Positions 1 through 11,073 of a stretch of DNA of 64,000 nucleotides are shown here, one piece after another. A program made the position numbers and the translations under genes. Source of the stretch: Sialis fuliginosa (lineage: Eukaryota; Arthropoda; Insecta; Megaloptera; Sialidae); the NCBI GenBank assembly GCA_961205875.1, contig OY540810.1:558001-622000 (forward strand). Direction: 5' to 3'. Numbering within the stretch: the first letter of the stretch is position 1; each line of letters starts with the position of its first letter. The notes under the pieces are model-generated. The model was not told the DNA's origin. It saw only the letters and a program-made list of their open reading frames with translations, and ran no database searches.

Positions 1-366
1 TATTTACATTATTTAAGTTTATTGTTTTTGAGATGCCAAAATGACTAATATATTTTTGTGAGTGCAGGATTTTCCAATTCTTTTAAGAAATAACTTGGTT
101 AAAAGTAAAATAAAAATAAAATAAATATTTTTCATTTACAGGGTTTTTCGCACAGTTTTGCATAAATTTACATATTTATTTTATTTTATGAACCTAATGT
201 TATACTTAGTTTAGGATAAACTGCTGGTAACTATCATTTGTGAAACCTATATGAGAAATTAAATATTATTTTTATTGAATTTTATCGAAAACGCCGCCTG
301 CCCAGATCACCCCCAGGGCACCTCTACATCCTTCCGGTAACCCATATCAGGTGGAAATTGTATATG
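1..366. other. No gene seen; AT-rich DNA
   Basis: AT-rich sequence without a supported reading frame. A short GC-rich patch lies near 290-345. It borders the dispersed element that starts at about 367 and may belong to it. Confidence 0.5.
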
Positions 367-905
367 ACTGGTTTATCCATTAGTGAAAACCGGAATAAAA
401 TCTATTCAGTAGTTATTGAAAAAATCGTGTAAAATTATATTTTCTCCCATAGGAAACACCAGGTCTTATCTTAGAATTTGTATGAAAATCAAAAATAAAT
501 AAATAGGTTACCTTTCTTGGAAGTTTTTTATTGTAATTTATAAAAATCCGTTTATTTATATTGTAAAATGCATATTTTTTCATTCAAACTCATGGTGGAA
601 AGATATATATTTGTAGGTATCATGATTCTAACTGACATTCACATATAGTAATTGTTTTCAGCGTCTTATATTCCATGGCTACTGTGTTTTTATATAAATG
701 ACAGTTCTATGCTCTGACATCATAGAAACAAAAGATACTGTGCAAAAGATTATTTTTAATCTTTTGATGTTAAATCTTAGATTTTCATAAAATATTATTA
801 GCCACGATACTGCTCGTAAAAATGATCTAACTATTGGTGAAAACCGCATTGAAATCGGTTCAGTAATTCCCGAGTCTATAACTGACTATGTAGTAACTCT
901 AGTTA
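367..905 (-). mobile_element. Helitron-like dispersed element, copy 1
   Basis: This segment is the reverse complement of 40356-40870. Shared landmarks are the 'CCGGTTTTCACTAATGGAT' type sentence, the CCATGGAATATAAGACGC block and the CTGAACCGATTTCAATGCGG block. The other copy begins TCTATATATATAAAAATG, a start common in insect Helitrons. No RepHel coding sequence is visible, so this is a non-autonomous remnant. Assignment to Helitrons is inference; the repeat itself is directly visible. Confidence 0.6.
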
Positions 906-1636
906 TAATGTTGGCATGCTATTTAACAACATTTACAACTGCAAACAAAGAATATATTGACTTTTCCCACACGGTCTATCGTATTTCGTATTTTTTAAGT
1001 TTCTACTAATAGAGCGACAGACCTTAAGGCGACATTACTCCACGTACGCCCCCCCTCCCCCCCTTCCCCCTTAACACACACACGACTGATATGTGTCTTT
1101 CTGTATGTCAACATCGCCATATGAACATTATACCCGTGTTAATTAACATAAATTACTTCCAGAAGTTCTTTGCGCGGAAATTAAAAACATAAAACATCGA
1201 GTTGAGTTTTATTTCAATTTGGAGGTTATATTGATTATTTTTAATATCAGGATTATATAAAAGTTACATAACCTAATCCAATGAAACCTTTTTCACCATT
1301 TTTTATAAATTCATTAGAATTTGTTGCATGATGCCACTAACAAAGTATCACTGAAATTATGATTTTAAATAATGAAATAGGTTAAAAACATTCTAAAAAA
1401 TGTATTTATTTTTATATTAAAGATGTATGGCATGTACAGTCTGAGTCAAAAATATTGTAAATCTATATGTAATGAACGATCAAAATTTAATTATCAATTA
1501 TTCACTTTAAATGCTTATAAGAAAGTCAAATTGGTTTATATACTACATAAACTATATTAATACATTTGTTTAGAACCTTATTTCCCATTACTGACTGTTA
1601 TTTTAGAATTTTAGCCAAAAAATTATTATTCTTTTT
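906..1636. other. No gene seen; C-rich tract
   Basis: AT-rich, no supported frame. A run of C with two T interruptions lies at about 1048-1072 and is followed by CA repeats. Confidence 0.5.
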
Positions 1637-1935
1637 TTTTCTCTCACAATTTAGTTCTGTATGCGTATAATTTTTTTTATGAAACTTGTTGCTAAATATG
1701 TAAGTGACGTGTTGTGAAAATTTCAGATTTTTCTCGATGCTTGAACCATGTGTTTTATTGGACTTTAACCGTAAATACACCATTCTGCCATAAGAGCCCA
1801 AATTAATTTAAAAAAATAATAACTTTCAAACTATGTTCTAAAATTTTGTGTGGATACTTAAAATTTATAAAGGAGTAACTTCTCCAAATTTCAACTATTT
1901 CTCGTTGAAATTAGATACCTGCCATACTTCCTTAA
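1637..1935 (+). repeat. Dispersed repeat family P, copy 1
   Basis: About 300 bp that recur in the same orientation at 17700-18000, starting CTCTCACAATTTAGTTCTG and ending near GTTGAAATTAGATACCTGC. No terminal inverted repeats or target duplications were found. The short minus-strand ORF at 1598-1801 runs across its edge and is not a gene. Confidence 0.75.
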
Positions 1936-2905
1936 AAGCGAGATTATTATGATTTTTGTTGAAATAAAAACACAAAATACAGCAATCCGCCATGTTAGAT
2001 AAAGTAGATGACGTCACGGCTAAGTAAACAGTGCCGAATCATCCTGTATATATTCAAAATCGCTATTTCAGGTGAACTGTATTGATATTTTAATTGATTA
2101 TAATATGCCCTTTTAACCTTGTCTATTTAACCTTTAGTTAAACCTTAAATAATGGACAAAAAAATGTATAACATCCGGTATCAAATATGTTTCAGGTATT
2201 AAATAAAACAGAGGGCATATTCAGATTCATATAAATAAATATACTAAGGGCTTTTTCCCTGGGTATTTTGTACCCCAACCTCAATATTTATAACAAAATT
2301 TTCGTAATGAAATTTACAATATAATGTTTTTGTTTCTATCTCTTTCCCGAAAGTGGCGAATTTTTCTCTGTCTTTCGCTGACTCTTTTCGAAAAAAAAAA
2401 AATACGTAGTGGCTCAATAAAAAAAATCATAGCTCAGAGATTTTTCATAGCTAACAAAAAAAATTCGAAAATCGGTTCGGTAAGAAAAGTGTGATATGTC
2501 CAATGAAAAATATTTTTTTTTTAATTCATAGATTTAGGTCAAATGCATTTTTCTCTGAATTATATATTAAACGCATTCTTAAGTGTGGAAAACATTTCTT
2601 CCATTTAAAACAATAGTTATTTAAAATTCTTCACACTCCTATATTACTGTAAGTGTTTTTTTAAATACCTATAAACACAGTGAGTATGTAATATGCAATA
2701 CATATTACATATGTATGTATATATGTACATATTATACATATGTACATTCTGATTAAGTATGCAAATGTTTTCCTATAACACCTTCACAGTTACAATAACT
2801 GTTAAATAACATGAAAATCATGCAATTTCAATTATTTTGTTTGTTTTAATCAATTATCTAAATATTAAATCAAATGTAAGTTATTTAATTAATTTCCAAG
2901 ATTAA
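1936..2905. other. No gene seen; AT-rich DNA
   Basis: AT-rich, low complexity. Contains a small inverted pair AATATGCCC/GGGCATATT around 2102 and 2220, and a palindromic TATGTACATA-rich stretch near 2695-2750. Confidence 0.5.
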
Positions 2906-3143
2906 CCCTGGGTTGCATAAAGCAAAATTAACAACGATTAGTTAATCAGTTGTTTTTTTAACCATGATTAATGTTAATTCTAAACTTATTTTCGATTTGT
3001 AAATGAACATTTTACTAAATATGATCATTTTTTACCTTATAAAATTTATCATAGCTGTGATTGTTTTTTAGAATTAACGTAATAATGGTTTTTAAACAAC
3101 TGATTAACTAATCGTGATTAATTTTGCTATATGCAACCCGAGG
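2906..3143. mobile_element. MITE with long terminal inverted repeats
   Basis: The ends mirror each other over about 75-80 bp: left CCTGGGTTGCATAAAGCAAA, right (reverse complement) CCTCGGGTTGCATATAGCAA, followed on both sides by GATTAGTTAATCAGTTGTTT. The centre is AT-rich and non-coding. Only one copy is present, so the superfamily is not assigned. Its right edge abuts a MITE-A copy. Confidence 0.7.
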
Positions 3144-3612
3144 TAAAGGTTTGTTTTTTGAGATTTTTTGTACTTCTCATGAACTCATGTTTACTAATAA
3201 TTTATTTATTTATTTATTTAATCAATTTAATTACAAAAGTTCGCAAATATAGTTTTTTTTTTTTAATTATAGCCTTTTATTCTGTTCATATTTTTTCTCC
3301 AGTAATGGCAAATCTAAAACCAGTAATGGACACTTGTTAATGATAAGTACTACGATACAAAAGATATAAAAGAAAATTTTGAAACAATGTAAAGGACTTG
3401 CTATGATAATATAATAATTAATAAATAAATTAGACTAATAACTATAGTTTAAATGTCCACCATTTTGACACCTATTATAGATTAATTTATTATTAATTAA
3501 TTATATAGATTAATATTCAGAAATGGTAGTAATCAAATATCAACAAATATTTACAATTAATTAAAAATTAGTCATTACTGGGGTTATATCCAAGACTGGT
3601 GCCAGTACCTTA
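3144..3612 (+). mobile_element. MITE-A copy, left end degraded
   Basis: Shares the MITE-A order of landmarks: CTCATGAACTCATGT, TAATCAATTTAATTAC, CCAGTAATGGACAC, GATAAGTACTACGA, TCCACCATTTTGACACC, then the right terminus ACTGGTGCCAGTACCTTA. The left terminus is not recognisable. The 69-aa ORF here (3131-3340) is repeat sequence. The family is described in full at 4134-4552. Confidence 0.8.
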
Positions 3613-4133
3613 GTTTATTTCTGAATAAATAATGCTTCTACAGAAAAAAATCAGGGGGACGTGTTTTTTTTGATTTATATTTTTTTATTTTTTTTATGTA
3701 TTAAAATTAATTGTAAAAAATTAAATTTAACTATGTATATAACCCCCCCCCCTAGTATATGCGCCACTGTGCTTTTATAAAATACATAACATGTAATAAG
3801 AAATTTTCAATGTTTTTTTATTTTCTTCTAAAAATGCACTTACAATATATATGTATATAGTAAAACTATAATTCCTTTCTTTTATGGCTTTAAATTATAA
3901 AACATGACGTTTGCAGTAAAATTATCATAAAATAATAACAGAAATTGTTTAGTAAGAGTAGTAAATTCCCCTTAATTACCTTTTATGGAGGATGAAATGC
4001 ATTACCAAGTCATAATTGAAAATAATATAATGCAATTATTTTATTTAATAATTGTTTTAAATGTCCTCTCTTTTTACGTTACTTTCAAATGTAACTGTTA
4101 ACAAATTGCTCTGTTCATTAAATATCGATATGC
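3613..4133. other. No gene seen; possible TE end with C-run
   Basis: AT-rich. A C10-12 tract at about 3743-3754 is followed by CTAGTATATGCGCCACTG, which resembles the GCGCCTCTG end of the tandem element at 26035-26526. Confidence 0.4.
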
Positions 4134-4552
4134 TAAGGTAAGGGCACCAGTTATGGCCGCTAGAGCAAGTTTTCTTGTAATTCTCATGAACTCATGTTAC
4201 TAATAAAACAAGTAACTCTTTATTTAATCAATTTAATTACCAAGTCTTTTATTTTGTTCATGTTTTTTCTCCAGTAATGGCAAAGGTAAAACCAGTAATG
4301 GACACATGCTAATGATAAGTACTACGACACAAACGATATAAAAGAAAGAATCGTCAAATTGTAAACAATGTAAAGCAGTTGCTATGATAATATAATAATT
4401 AATAAATAAATAATTAGTTAAAATGTCCACCATTTTGACACCTATTGGCCGATTGTCATCAAATCACGCTGTAAGACAGTTAAATGTATAAACATTTAAT
4501 TAAAAAAATGCCATTACTGGGGTCATATCCAAGACTGGTGCTACTACCTTAT
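4134..4552 (+). mobile_element. MITE-A, nearly complete copy (family description)
   Basis: Non-autonomous DNA element with terminal inverted repeats of the type TAAGGTACTGGCACCAGT. The left end continues TATGGCCGCTATAAGAGC, the right end CCAAGACTGGTGCCAGTACCTTA. The leading TA may be target-site TA, as in Tc1/mariner elements, but no empty site is available to prove it. Inside, a short motif CCAGTAATGGAC or CCATCACTGG recurs several times in both orientations. There is no transposase. At least fourteen copies or fragments lie in this window, in both orientations, making it the most abundant family here. ORFs called on it are shadows. Confidence 0.85.
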
Positions 4553-5129
4553 GAAGGTACAGAGTTTGGAAGTTTCTATTATTTTTAAAATATATAAAAA
4601 TGTTTTTTTTTCTACGCAATTTTGAATCTATAAAAAAATGCATTTGTATGACCTCAGTTTCTAATATTGGAAAATGTTATTTTTTACACGTACCTACTAC
4701 GAAAAAATAAATAAAAATAATGTAAACATCCTTAAAATAATAAAGCAAATATTTACGTACCACGAAGTACTTTTTAATTTTTTTTCATGACTCAACAAAA
4801 AATGTATTTCGTATAAATATTCTGAATCTAAACTTAAAATTAAAATAACCAAATGTATCCATCAACAAAAGTCAAATTATATTAACTCTTTGGACGCGGC
4901 CATTTTCTTTTTTTTTGCATATAAAGAAGTGTAAGATATTGAATATTAGTGTTTTAGTAAAAAAATATATATTTTACATAAATATAAAATTTACATACAA
5001 AAATGATGGGGAGAACTTTTGGGTTCAAAGGGTTAAAATAAACAAAATACATTACCAGTACAGTGTCATCCCCGTTTTGTGAAATAAATAGATAGTTGAA
5101 ATTGCAGAACTCACCTGAAATAAAAAACA
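4553..5129. other. No gene seen
   Basis: AT-rich sequence with many homopolymer runs and no supported frame or repeat family. Confidence 0.5.
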
Positions 5130-5345
5130 AAAATTAGCAAATTCACCAAAAATATCAATTAAAATTGATAAATTAACAAATAATTTGAATAGTTAATATC
5201 TGAGCTTGGCGCGATCCTACAGACTCAAATATAGCTTACATCATTAACTTTAAGACTATCAAATGCCCTAAGACCTCCTTCCCCTATTATGAACAAATTA
5301 AAATTGATAAATTAACAAATAAGTTGAATAGTTAATATCTCAGTA
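5130..5345 (-). repeat. Satellite-related units (161/184-bp family), partial
   Basis: One unit and part of a second, recognisable by AACAAATAAGTTGAATAGTT, CAGCTTGGCGCGATC and TAGCTTACATCATTAACTTT. These match the reverse complement of the 184-bp array at 32385-35328 and, in the same orientation, the 161-bp array at 49621-50191. Confidence 0.75.
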
Positions 5346-5382
5346 TTTGATATTAATTTTAAATGGTTACTTACAAAGGCAT

Positions 5383-5494
5383 AACTAGAGATAGGTGATT
5401 ATTCAGCTAGAACTAGAGATAGGGTGTTACTGAGCCAGAACTTGAGATAAGTGGTTACTCAGTCAGAACTAGAGATAAGCGTTTACTTATCAAT
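5383..5494. repeat. 28-bp minisatellite, four units
   Basis: AACTAGAGAT or AACTTGAGAT recurs at 5383, 5411, 5439 and 5467, an exact 28-bp period with diverged units ending in CAGCTAG/CAGCCAG/CAGTCAG. The locus is non-coding. Confidence 0.85.
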
Positions 5495-6061
5495 AATCGG
5501 AGATATGAGGTGGTTTACAGGACTAGAAGACTTTAGTATTTTATACTATAGCTAGTATCGCTTACGGTCGAAATTCGAATAATATTTTACCTGCCTTAAC
5601 GGCAACATACACACATGATTTTTTTTGTGCACATCTATGGCACATTACCTAACCAAACCTGACCATAAATTTCCACTGCAATTGAACACGAATTGATTTA
5701 GCATTCTCTACGTTTGACAGAAACCCAAAACTATTTATTTTTTGTCGCTTGGTGGCGCTAGGAGTATTTCTATGCTGTTGGTCGATGCGAGGGGAAATAA
5801 ACAAACAGCGAGAGGGGAAATCGTGCGTATATGTTTAACTTTATTTTACCTGCCTTTACTTAAAAAACAAAAAATGTACGACATTTTTTGATGTTCACGT
5901 ATATATTTCAACTTAATACCTTTAGCGGTTTCTAGGGTCTTAAAGGACAGACAGACGAACAACAATAAAATAATCAATTTAATTACAAAGATTAAACTTA
6001 AAAAATTGATAAAAATTTACTTGGAACGTTAAGTTTAGATTTAAAAAGATTTTGTTGATTT
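5495..6061. other. No gene seen; comparatively unique DNA
   Basis: Less repetitive than its surroundings, with a GC-richer patch near 5740-5830. No frame, splice pair or known repeat could be supported. Confidence 0.45.
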
Positions 6062-6227
6062 TAAATTGATTTCTTTATCTAGCAAATGAGTTTCAAAATA
6101 TCTGTCTTTGTTTGGTACATGGAGAAATGATTTAAATATCATAATAATCAAATGGGAGGAGCCTACCTAAGTTTGTGATAAGCGAATTTGAATGTAAACT
6201 GGTCGACCACTTCTGCATGCGACTGTA
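6062..6227 (+). mobile_element. Fragment of TA-target MITE (ACAGTCGCC family), right half
   Basis: Matches the right half of the complete element at 12153-12552 (TTCTTTATCTAGCAAATGA, then TACATGGAGAAATGATTTAA) and ends GCATGCGACTGTA. The left half is missing. Confidence 0.75.
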
Positions 6228-6448
6228 CCTAAGTTGGACAATGGACATTTTTTGATCTAATCAATTTAATGTCGTGCTTATTCAGACATGATTGTCTTGT
6301 GATATGTATACTGTATAGAATACTATAGATATTACAATTTTTCAGAACTTGAAGGTCATATTAAATCAAGCGTGCTTAATGCTGTATCAAATATAACAAT
6401 CACGTGGGTCTGCGACTAATAATATAAAGTAAATATCGGTATGGAGAA

Positions 6449-7079
6449 CCATGTTCTTTCTATATTTTTAAATATAAATTTTTTGAAAAATATTTTAATT
6501 ATATAACGTATTTCTATCAATATAAATTTCGTAACGGTTACAGCTGTTATTGCCATTTGTATATAAATATTAGTTTTTTAATGTCCTAATGTCAAAAACA
6601 TAATACACATTCGTAGAACAACTAATTTGACAATTTGAATTTATTTGCATTTGTTTCTAAGGCAACATGAATCAATGACGTATTAATTAGTATTTAAAAT
6701 ACAAATTTTGAGGGTGTTTTTCACCCCTTCAATGGCTGTTTAGGCACGTACTAATAATAAATATCCCTTAGGTTCAATTGAACTACAAATGTACCAAGTT
6801 TTATCAAAATCAGTGAGATAATACTCACAACGTTCACTTTTTACAAAATTTCGAATATTTCCAAAACCCCTAATCCGATTAGCACCAAAATCAATAGGTC
6901 TGGAGTACTCAATGAGATAAACATTTTCCCCTAAAATAATTCAGATCGGTGCATTTTTACAGTAGTTATCGTGAACGAAAGAAAATTCTACATCCAGACA
7001 CACGCACAGCCGCCATGCGGAAATTAACTTTTCTTTACGTTTTGAAGTTAGTACAATCAGAATTTGTCATTTTCTCGGA
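6449..7079 (+). mobile_element. Family F DNA element, 3' end interrupted
   Basis: Parallel to the complete copy at 25013-25701: starts CCATGTTCTTTCTAT and carries TTTGAGGGTGTTTTTCACCC, AAAACCCCTAATCCGATTAG and CAGCCGCCATGCGG. It breaks off after CATTTTCTCGGAC, where sequence of the Y family (CTTTCTTATACGTA) begins. Confidence 0.8.
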
Positions 7080-7130
7080 CTTTCTTATACGTATTACAGA
7101 GATTGAAGAGTGTGTGTATTTGCCGTAGGT

Positions 7131-7519
7131 ACCATGGGACTTTCTTATACGTAATACTGAGAGTGAACTGTGTAGGTGAATCTAAATAATTACATAAAAA
7201 AATTCTTTCTGGCTAAATCATAAATGTTCGAAAAAAATGTATGGGGAATAAATTATAGATAATAACATACTCGACATTTTTTATCTTAAACATTTTATTC
7301 TTATTTCAAAAATAATTCAAAAATCCAAAAATTTACAAGAGTAAACATCTGTTTTCAGTTATTACGTTAAAAAAAATTACTTGTTTTATAATGTAGAGAA
7401 TAATATTACCTACAGTATTCATTTTGTTCTATCTTGTTAGTTTGTTAGAAATGTTTTAATAAACAAAGAATCACGTATACAATTCACTGTTAGGCTTACG
7501 TATAAGAAAGTCCCGTGGT
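7131..7519. mobile_element. Family Y element with inverted ends
   Basis: Left end CCATGGGACTTTCTTATACG and right end CGTATAAGAAAGTCCCGTGG are inverted repeats of about 23 bp with one mismatch. The non-coding interior is about 340 bp. Other pieces lie at 32085-32175 (two right-type ends inside the hAT composite) and 59500-59690. A third end, CTTTCTTATACGTATTACAG, sits immediately to the left at 7080, so a second partial copy adjoins this one. Confidence 0.75.
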
Positions 7520-8165
7520 TCCCAAGCCAGATATTTTATTAAAGTTGGCTTCCAAAGCACAACATGTGCGTCCGTGTGTCCTTCCCTTTACACAGCTAGC
7601 ATTGATGATTCTGTGTAAGTATAAAAAATTATACCCTTTTATTGATGCTTAATTTTGGATGTTCGAGTATAAAAAACTTTAAATCGATTTTCTCGCAAAT
7701 GTCATTTTTGAAGTTCGTGAACATTATAACTCAAAATCTACTTGACCGATCCTTTTGAAATTTTAAACACTATTTCTACACATAAATCAACAGAGAGAGG
7801 TTTTTTTTTACCATTTTTTTCCATTTTATAATAACAAATTCACCGAAATTTTTAGCGAAAATCACGTTTTTCACTTTCAAATGCTGCCAAAAATACAAAA
7901 ATCGAAAAAAAAAAAAACTCTCTCTGACTACCTAGGGAAACAAATCACCTTTTAAGCACATTTAGATTTTTTTGTTTCAGATGATCCGGTAAAGAGTTAT
8001 GGAGTTCACCGCATAACAACTTTTTTTCGAAATGCCTCCAGAGATTCGCTGACTTATTTGTTAATATTTTTAATTGAAAATTTTTCCAAAGATACTTTAT
8101 ATGTTATACTATAACGTGTATATAAAATAAATAAACCAACATTATTCATATCTCAAAAAAAAATC
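7520..8165. other. No gene seen; transposon-like text
   Basis: Contains sentences typical of degraded insect elements (ATAACTCAAAATCTACTTGA, then CCGATCCTTTTGAAATTTTA) but no defined ends. TGTGCGTCCGTGTGTCCT occurs at 7566 and again at 8223, so the two sites share a duplicated block. Confidence 0.45.
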
Positions 8166-8580
8166 ATGAAAATATGCCTTTTTTTCGCCTTTAAAACCTT
8201 ACCCCCCCCCTTAAATGTAAAATGTGCGTCCGTGTGTCCTCACCTTTACACATCTCGCGGTGTCTCGTGTATATCTGTTACACACAGAAAGAGAATCGAA
8301 TATCGCGCGCGGTATTGCGTTTCTTATACAACATCATTGTTTCCGCGAAGTGCGTTCACCTCCGGCTTCATTCTGCACCGCCCTGTCTCTCTCTCTATCT
8401 ATCTATCTATTTATCTCTCTCTCTCTCGTACAAGTAAAACGCACATATCGAGTTGCACCTGTCCGAGAACGCACTGGATACAAATTGTTCGTTGCAGTAA
8501 ACGCGTTGACATCAAAAATGTGTGCCGGATTATTATACCATATGGCATGTCGCCTTGGACGTTTTTAGGGCATGTCGGAC
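8166..8580. other. GC-richer segment with TC/TATC microsatellite
   Basis: Unusually GC-rich for the window. Includes a CTCT/CTAT microsatellite at about 8386-8428 and a C10 run at 8202-8211. Four overlapping ORFs in different frames (up to 160 aa, 8166-8648) cross the microsatellite and the following tandem repeat. None contains a recognisable domain and all have low-complexity SLSIYLSIYLSLS-type sequence. I do not call a gene. A transposon terminal region is the likeliest source. Confidence 0.45.
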
Positions 8581-9160
8581 ACTTGTTAGTACTAAGGTAC
8601 TGGCCACCAGTCATGGATTATACCCCAGTGTTGGACAGTGGAAAATAAAACTGTTTTTAGGATTTTTTTAGAATAATAAAAAAAAGTAACCAAATGAAAT
8701 TTGAAAGGTTTATTGTACATGTCTCAAGCACCGGTCTTGGATTATACCCCCAGTGTTGGACACTTGTTTAAGAGAGGTAACAACACATCTATCATACTAA
8801 GGTACTGGCGCAAGTCTTGGATATTTCACCAGTGTTGGACAGTGGAAAATGAAACTGTTTTTAGTATTTATTTTTTAGAATAATAACAAAAGTATTAATC
8901 AAATGAAATTTGGACGGTTTATTGTACATTGTATATGTCTCATGCACCAGTCTTGGATTATACCCCAGTGTTGGACAGTGGAAATTGAGATTGTTTTTAG
9001 AATTTTTTTTTAGAATAATAAAAAAAGCAATGAAATTTGAAGGGTTTATTATACATGTCTCAAGCACCGGTCTTGGATTATACCCCAGTGTTGGACATTT
9101 GTTTAAGGGGTTACATCTAATCGTCACTTCGGAAAACAAAACTTTTTTAGGAGGGTTTAT
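8581..9160. repeat. Tandem array of MITE-A-end-like units
   Basis: GTCTTGGATTATACCCCAG followed by TGTTGGACA (or close variants) occurs five times, near 8605, 8730, 8812, 8945 and 9067. The spacing alternates between about 82 and 133 bp and is joined by GGAAAATAAAACTGTTTTTAG-type spacers. The repeated core is the MITE-A right terminus. ORFs on both strands are by-products of the tandem structure. Confidence 0.75.
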
Positions 9161-9560
9161 TGTACATATCTTAAAACATACAAAAAAAAAATTTTTTTTA
9201 AATATAAAACAAAATGGTTTGCTACACTGAGTGCATTTTTTTTGTTATGTGCTCCACTGCTAATTTTTAAGATGTATATACATACATCATTTAAACCAAT
9301 AAAAAAATTAGTTAATTCATTAGATGTAACCTTTTAAGTAAATTAACTAAATTTAAAAAAAATTTGTATAATTTAAGATGCAATAAAAAAATATAAAAAA
9401 AAAACTAAAAATTATATATACTTACGGAAAATAGCAACACAAGTTCATGAGAACAACAAAAAAAAAACTCGTCAATCCCCCCCCCCCCCCCCCCCCCCCA
9501 CACACACACACGTTCTTAAAGCGGTCAAAACTGGTGTTAGTATACTTTCAGAAGCCAAGA
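9161..9560. repeat. AT-rich DNA, C23 tract and MITE-A-like end
   Basis: A pure run of 23 C (9477-9499) is followed by five CA dinucleotides. The surrounding text AGTTCATGAGAA and AAAGCGGTCAAAACTGGTG resembles a diverged reverse-orientation MITE-A end. Confidence 0.6.
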
Positions 9561-9975
9561 ATATTATTTTGTATATATAACAGACGAATGCAATAATTTT
9601 CAGACTTAAATTTACGAGTAGTGTACTGAATCGTGCGCCTTTTGTTTACAGAGAACAATTGAATGAGATTCTGCCCTTTTTTCATTCGATCAAATCTCGC
9701 CATGGCCACGTACGATGATTTAGCACTTTTTATTTAACTGTCGAATTTGAAAGATCGCTGCCATGAATGAACTTTGGTAAATATAATATGAGATTGTATT
9801 ATATCGAAACTTAAATGATTGAAGGATCACTTTTAATTTAATTTCATGATATAGCACATGTTTAATTCATAATTCTTATACATTATAAAACGTCTGTCTG
9901 TCTGTCCGTTAGTGCGCTTATAACTCGAGAACCACTTATCAGATTTACGTGTTTTTTTTTAAATTCATAGATATG

Positions 9976-10155
9976 AATCTTGGCTTCTGGGTGTAAGCCG
10001 TGTCGGTTTGGTCGTGTTATCGGCCAACGTTTCGTCACACATTGCAGTCGTGGACATCTTCAGGCCGATAACACGACTAAACCGACGCGACTTACACCCA
10101 GAATCCAAGATCCGTATCAAGATCACCGCGGAAGCCTCAAGACTTGTTTAATTCA
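9976..10155 (-). mobile_element. Penelope-type terminal hairpin element, family 5 (copy 1)
   Basis: Two arms of about 50 bp (9976-10025 and 10064-10113) are inverted repeats of each other; both include GTGTTATCGGCC or its complement. They flank a 38-bp core with the minus-strand motif CTGAAGA-T-hairpin-GAAACGTT. The right side continues CACCGCGGAAGCCTCAAGAC, which recurs at 49240-49275. No reverse transcriptase is present. Penelope assignment rests on the motif and is inference. Confidence 0.65.
10026..10063 (-). ncRNA. Hammerhead-like motif, family 5
   Basis: On the minus strand: CTGAAGA, one T, a hairpin pairing GT(CC)CAC with GTGAC around TGCAATGT, then GAAACGTT. The outer arms can pair as stem I over at least nine bases. 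The self-complementary ACGT after GAA could form stem III between two molecules. Compared with the canonical hammerhead there is one extra base before stem II, so activity is unproven. Confidence 0.5.
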
Positions 10156-10374
10156 TAGATATGTTCTTTGGCCAGGTTTTAGTATATATTTTGTTACGTT
10201 AGGTAACATAAGGAATAAGCAGTGACGATAATAGTAAAATGTTTTTGCAATACACTGCCTAAACCGTTAAATATTGAACAAAATAATGTAATAAAGAATT
10301 GTGTAGAATTAAAAGATCTAAAATAAAGTCCGCGATACCATATGTCTAACTTTTATATTTAAGCAACAATGACT

Positions 10375-10547
10375 GCTTTTATATTACAAAGAAAATTAAA
10401 AATATTTGTGTTTTGTTTACGTGGACTTATGACCTGCAAAACATTAATCCTTATCGAAATAAATGATTTCATCGTCATAAGTACTTAATGTAGATATAAT
10501 TTGCCCTTTACAGCATCCAATTTGATCGTATAGTTTAAGAAATAACT
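10375..10547 (+). repeat. Dispersed repeat family R, copy 1
   Basis: Reverse complement of 15815-15995. Shared landmarks are TTACGTGGACTTATGACCTG, AATCCTTATCGAAATAAATG and TTGCCCTTTACAGCATCCAA. No terminal structure was found. Confidence 0.75.
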
Positions 10548-10824
10548 TTAAATATGTTATATACGGTCAAAATTTTATTATTAAATGATTCAGTAAATAT
10601 ACTTAAAATATATTTTAAACGCGTAATTTCATGGCTCTAATTAAATTTTCACACATTTATTAGTAAATATTATAAAAATGGTTTACAGTTATTGTAATTT
10701 TTCAATAAATTCAATTATTATCTTGTGGAAATTAACATCTATATGTCAATATATCTTTATATACAGGCTGTTTTCTATTATTCATATTTATATGCAAGTT
10801 ACGAAATGTATAAAAAAACGTCTG

Positions 10825-11003
10825 TGTTTGTGCACGATTTTATCAATAACTACTGAACGGATTTTATTGCGGTTTTTACTTATGAATAGCGTGTTTTGCA
10901 AGGAAGATTTATGTATATAATTTTGTATAAATTAAAAAGTGAAAAATAGGTTTATTGCAGATTAAACTCATATCCCCGGGTAACACTGGGTCCAATGCGC
11001 TAG
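10825..11003 (+). mobile_element. Helitron-like 3' terminus
   Basis: Begins with the TCAATAACTACTGAACGGAT sentence shared with the Helitron-like elements at 367 and 40356. It ends with an imperfect GC-rich hairpin (CCCCGGGTAACACTGGG) followed by GCGCTAG and T. A hairpin plus CTAR before a host T is the Helitron 3' signature. The internal part is missing. Confidence 0.6.
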
Positions 11004-11073
11004 TAATTATTTTTCTGCGGTCAGATCAATTAAAACATTTTATATTTTGTTTGTCTGCCATATATATGTTCAC

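Noticed and set aside
5100-5125. Minus-strand donor-like CAGGTGAGTT
   Set aside because: The sequence upstream is satellite-type AT-rich DNA, with no exon-like stretch.
8166-8648. 160-aa ORF and three overlapping ORFs
   Set aside because: They cross a TC/TATC microsatellite and enter a tandem repeat; several frames are open together and none resembles a protein family.
9640-9700. Possible plus-strand exon after TTTTGTTTACAG
   Set aside because: All three frames close quickly or give only about 24 residues; no donor follows.
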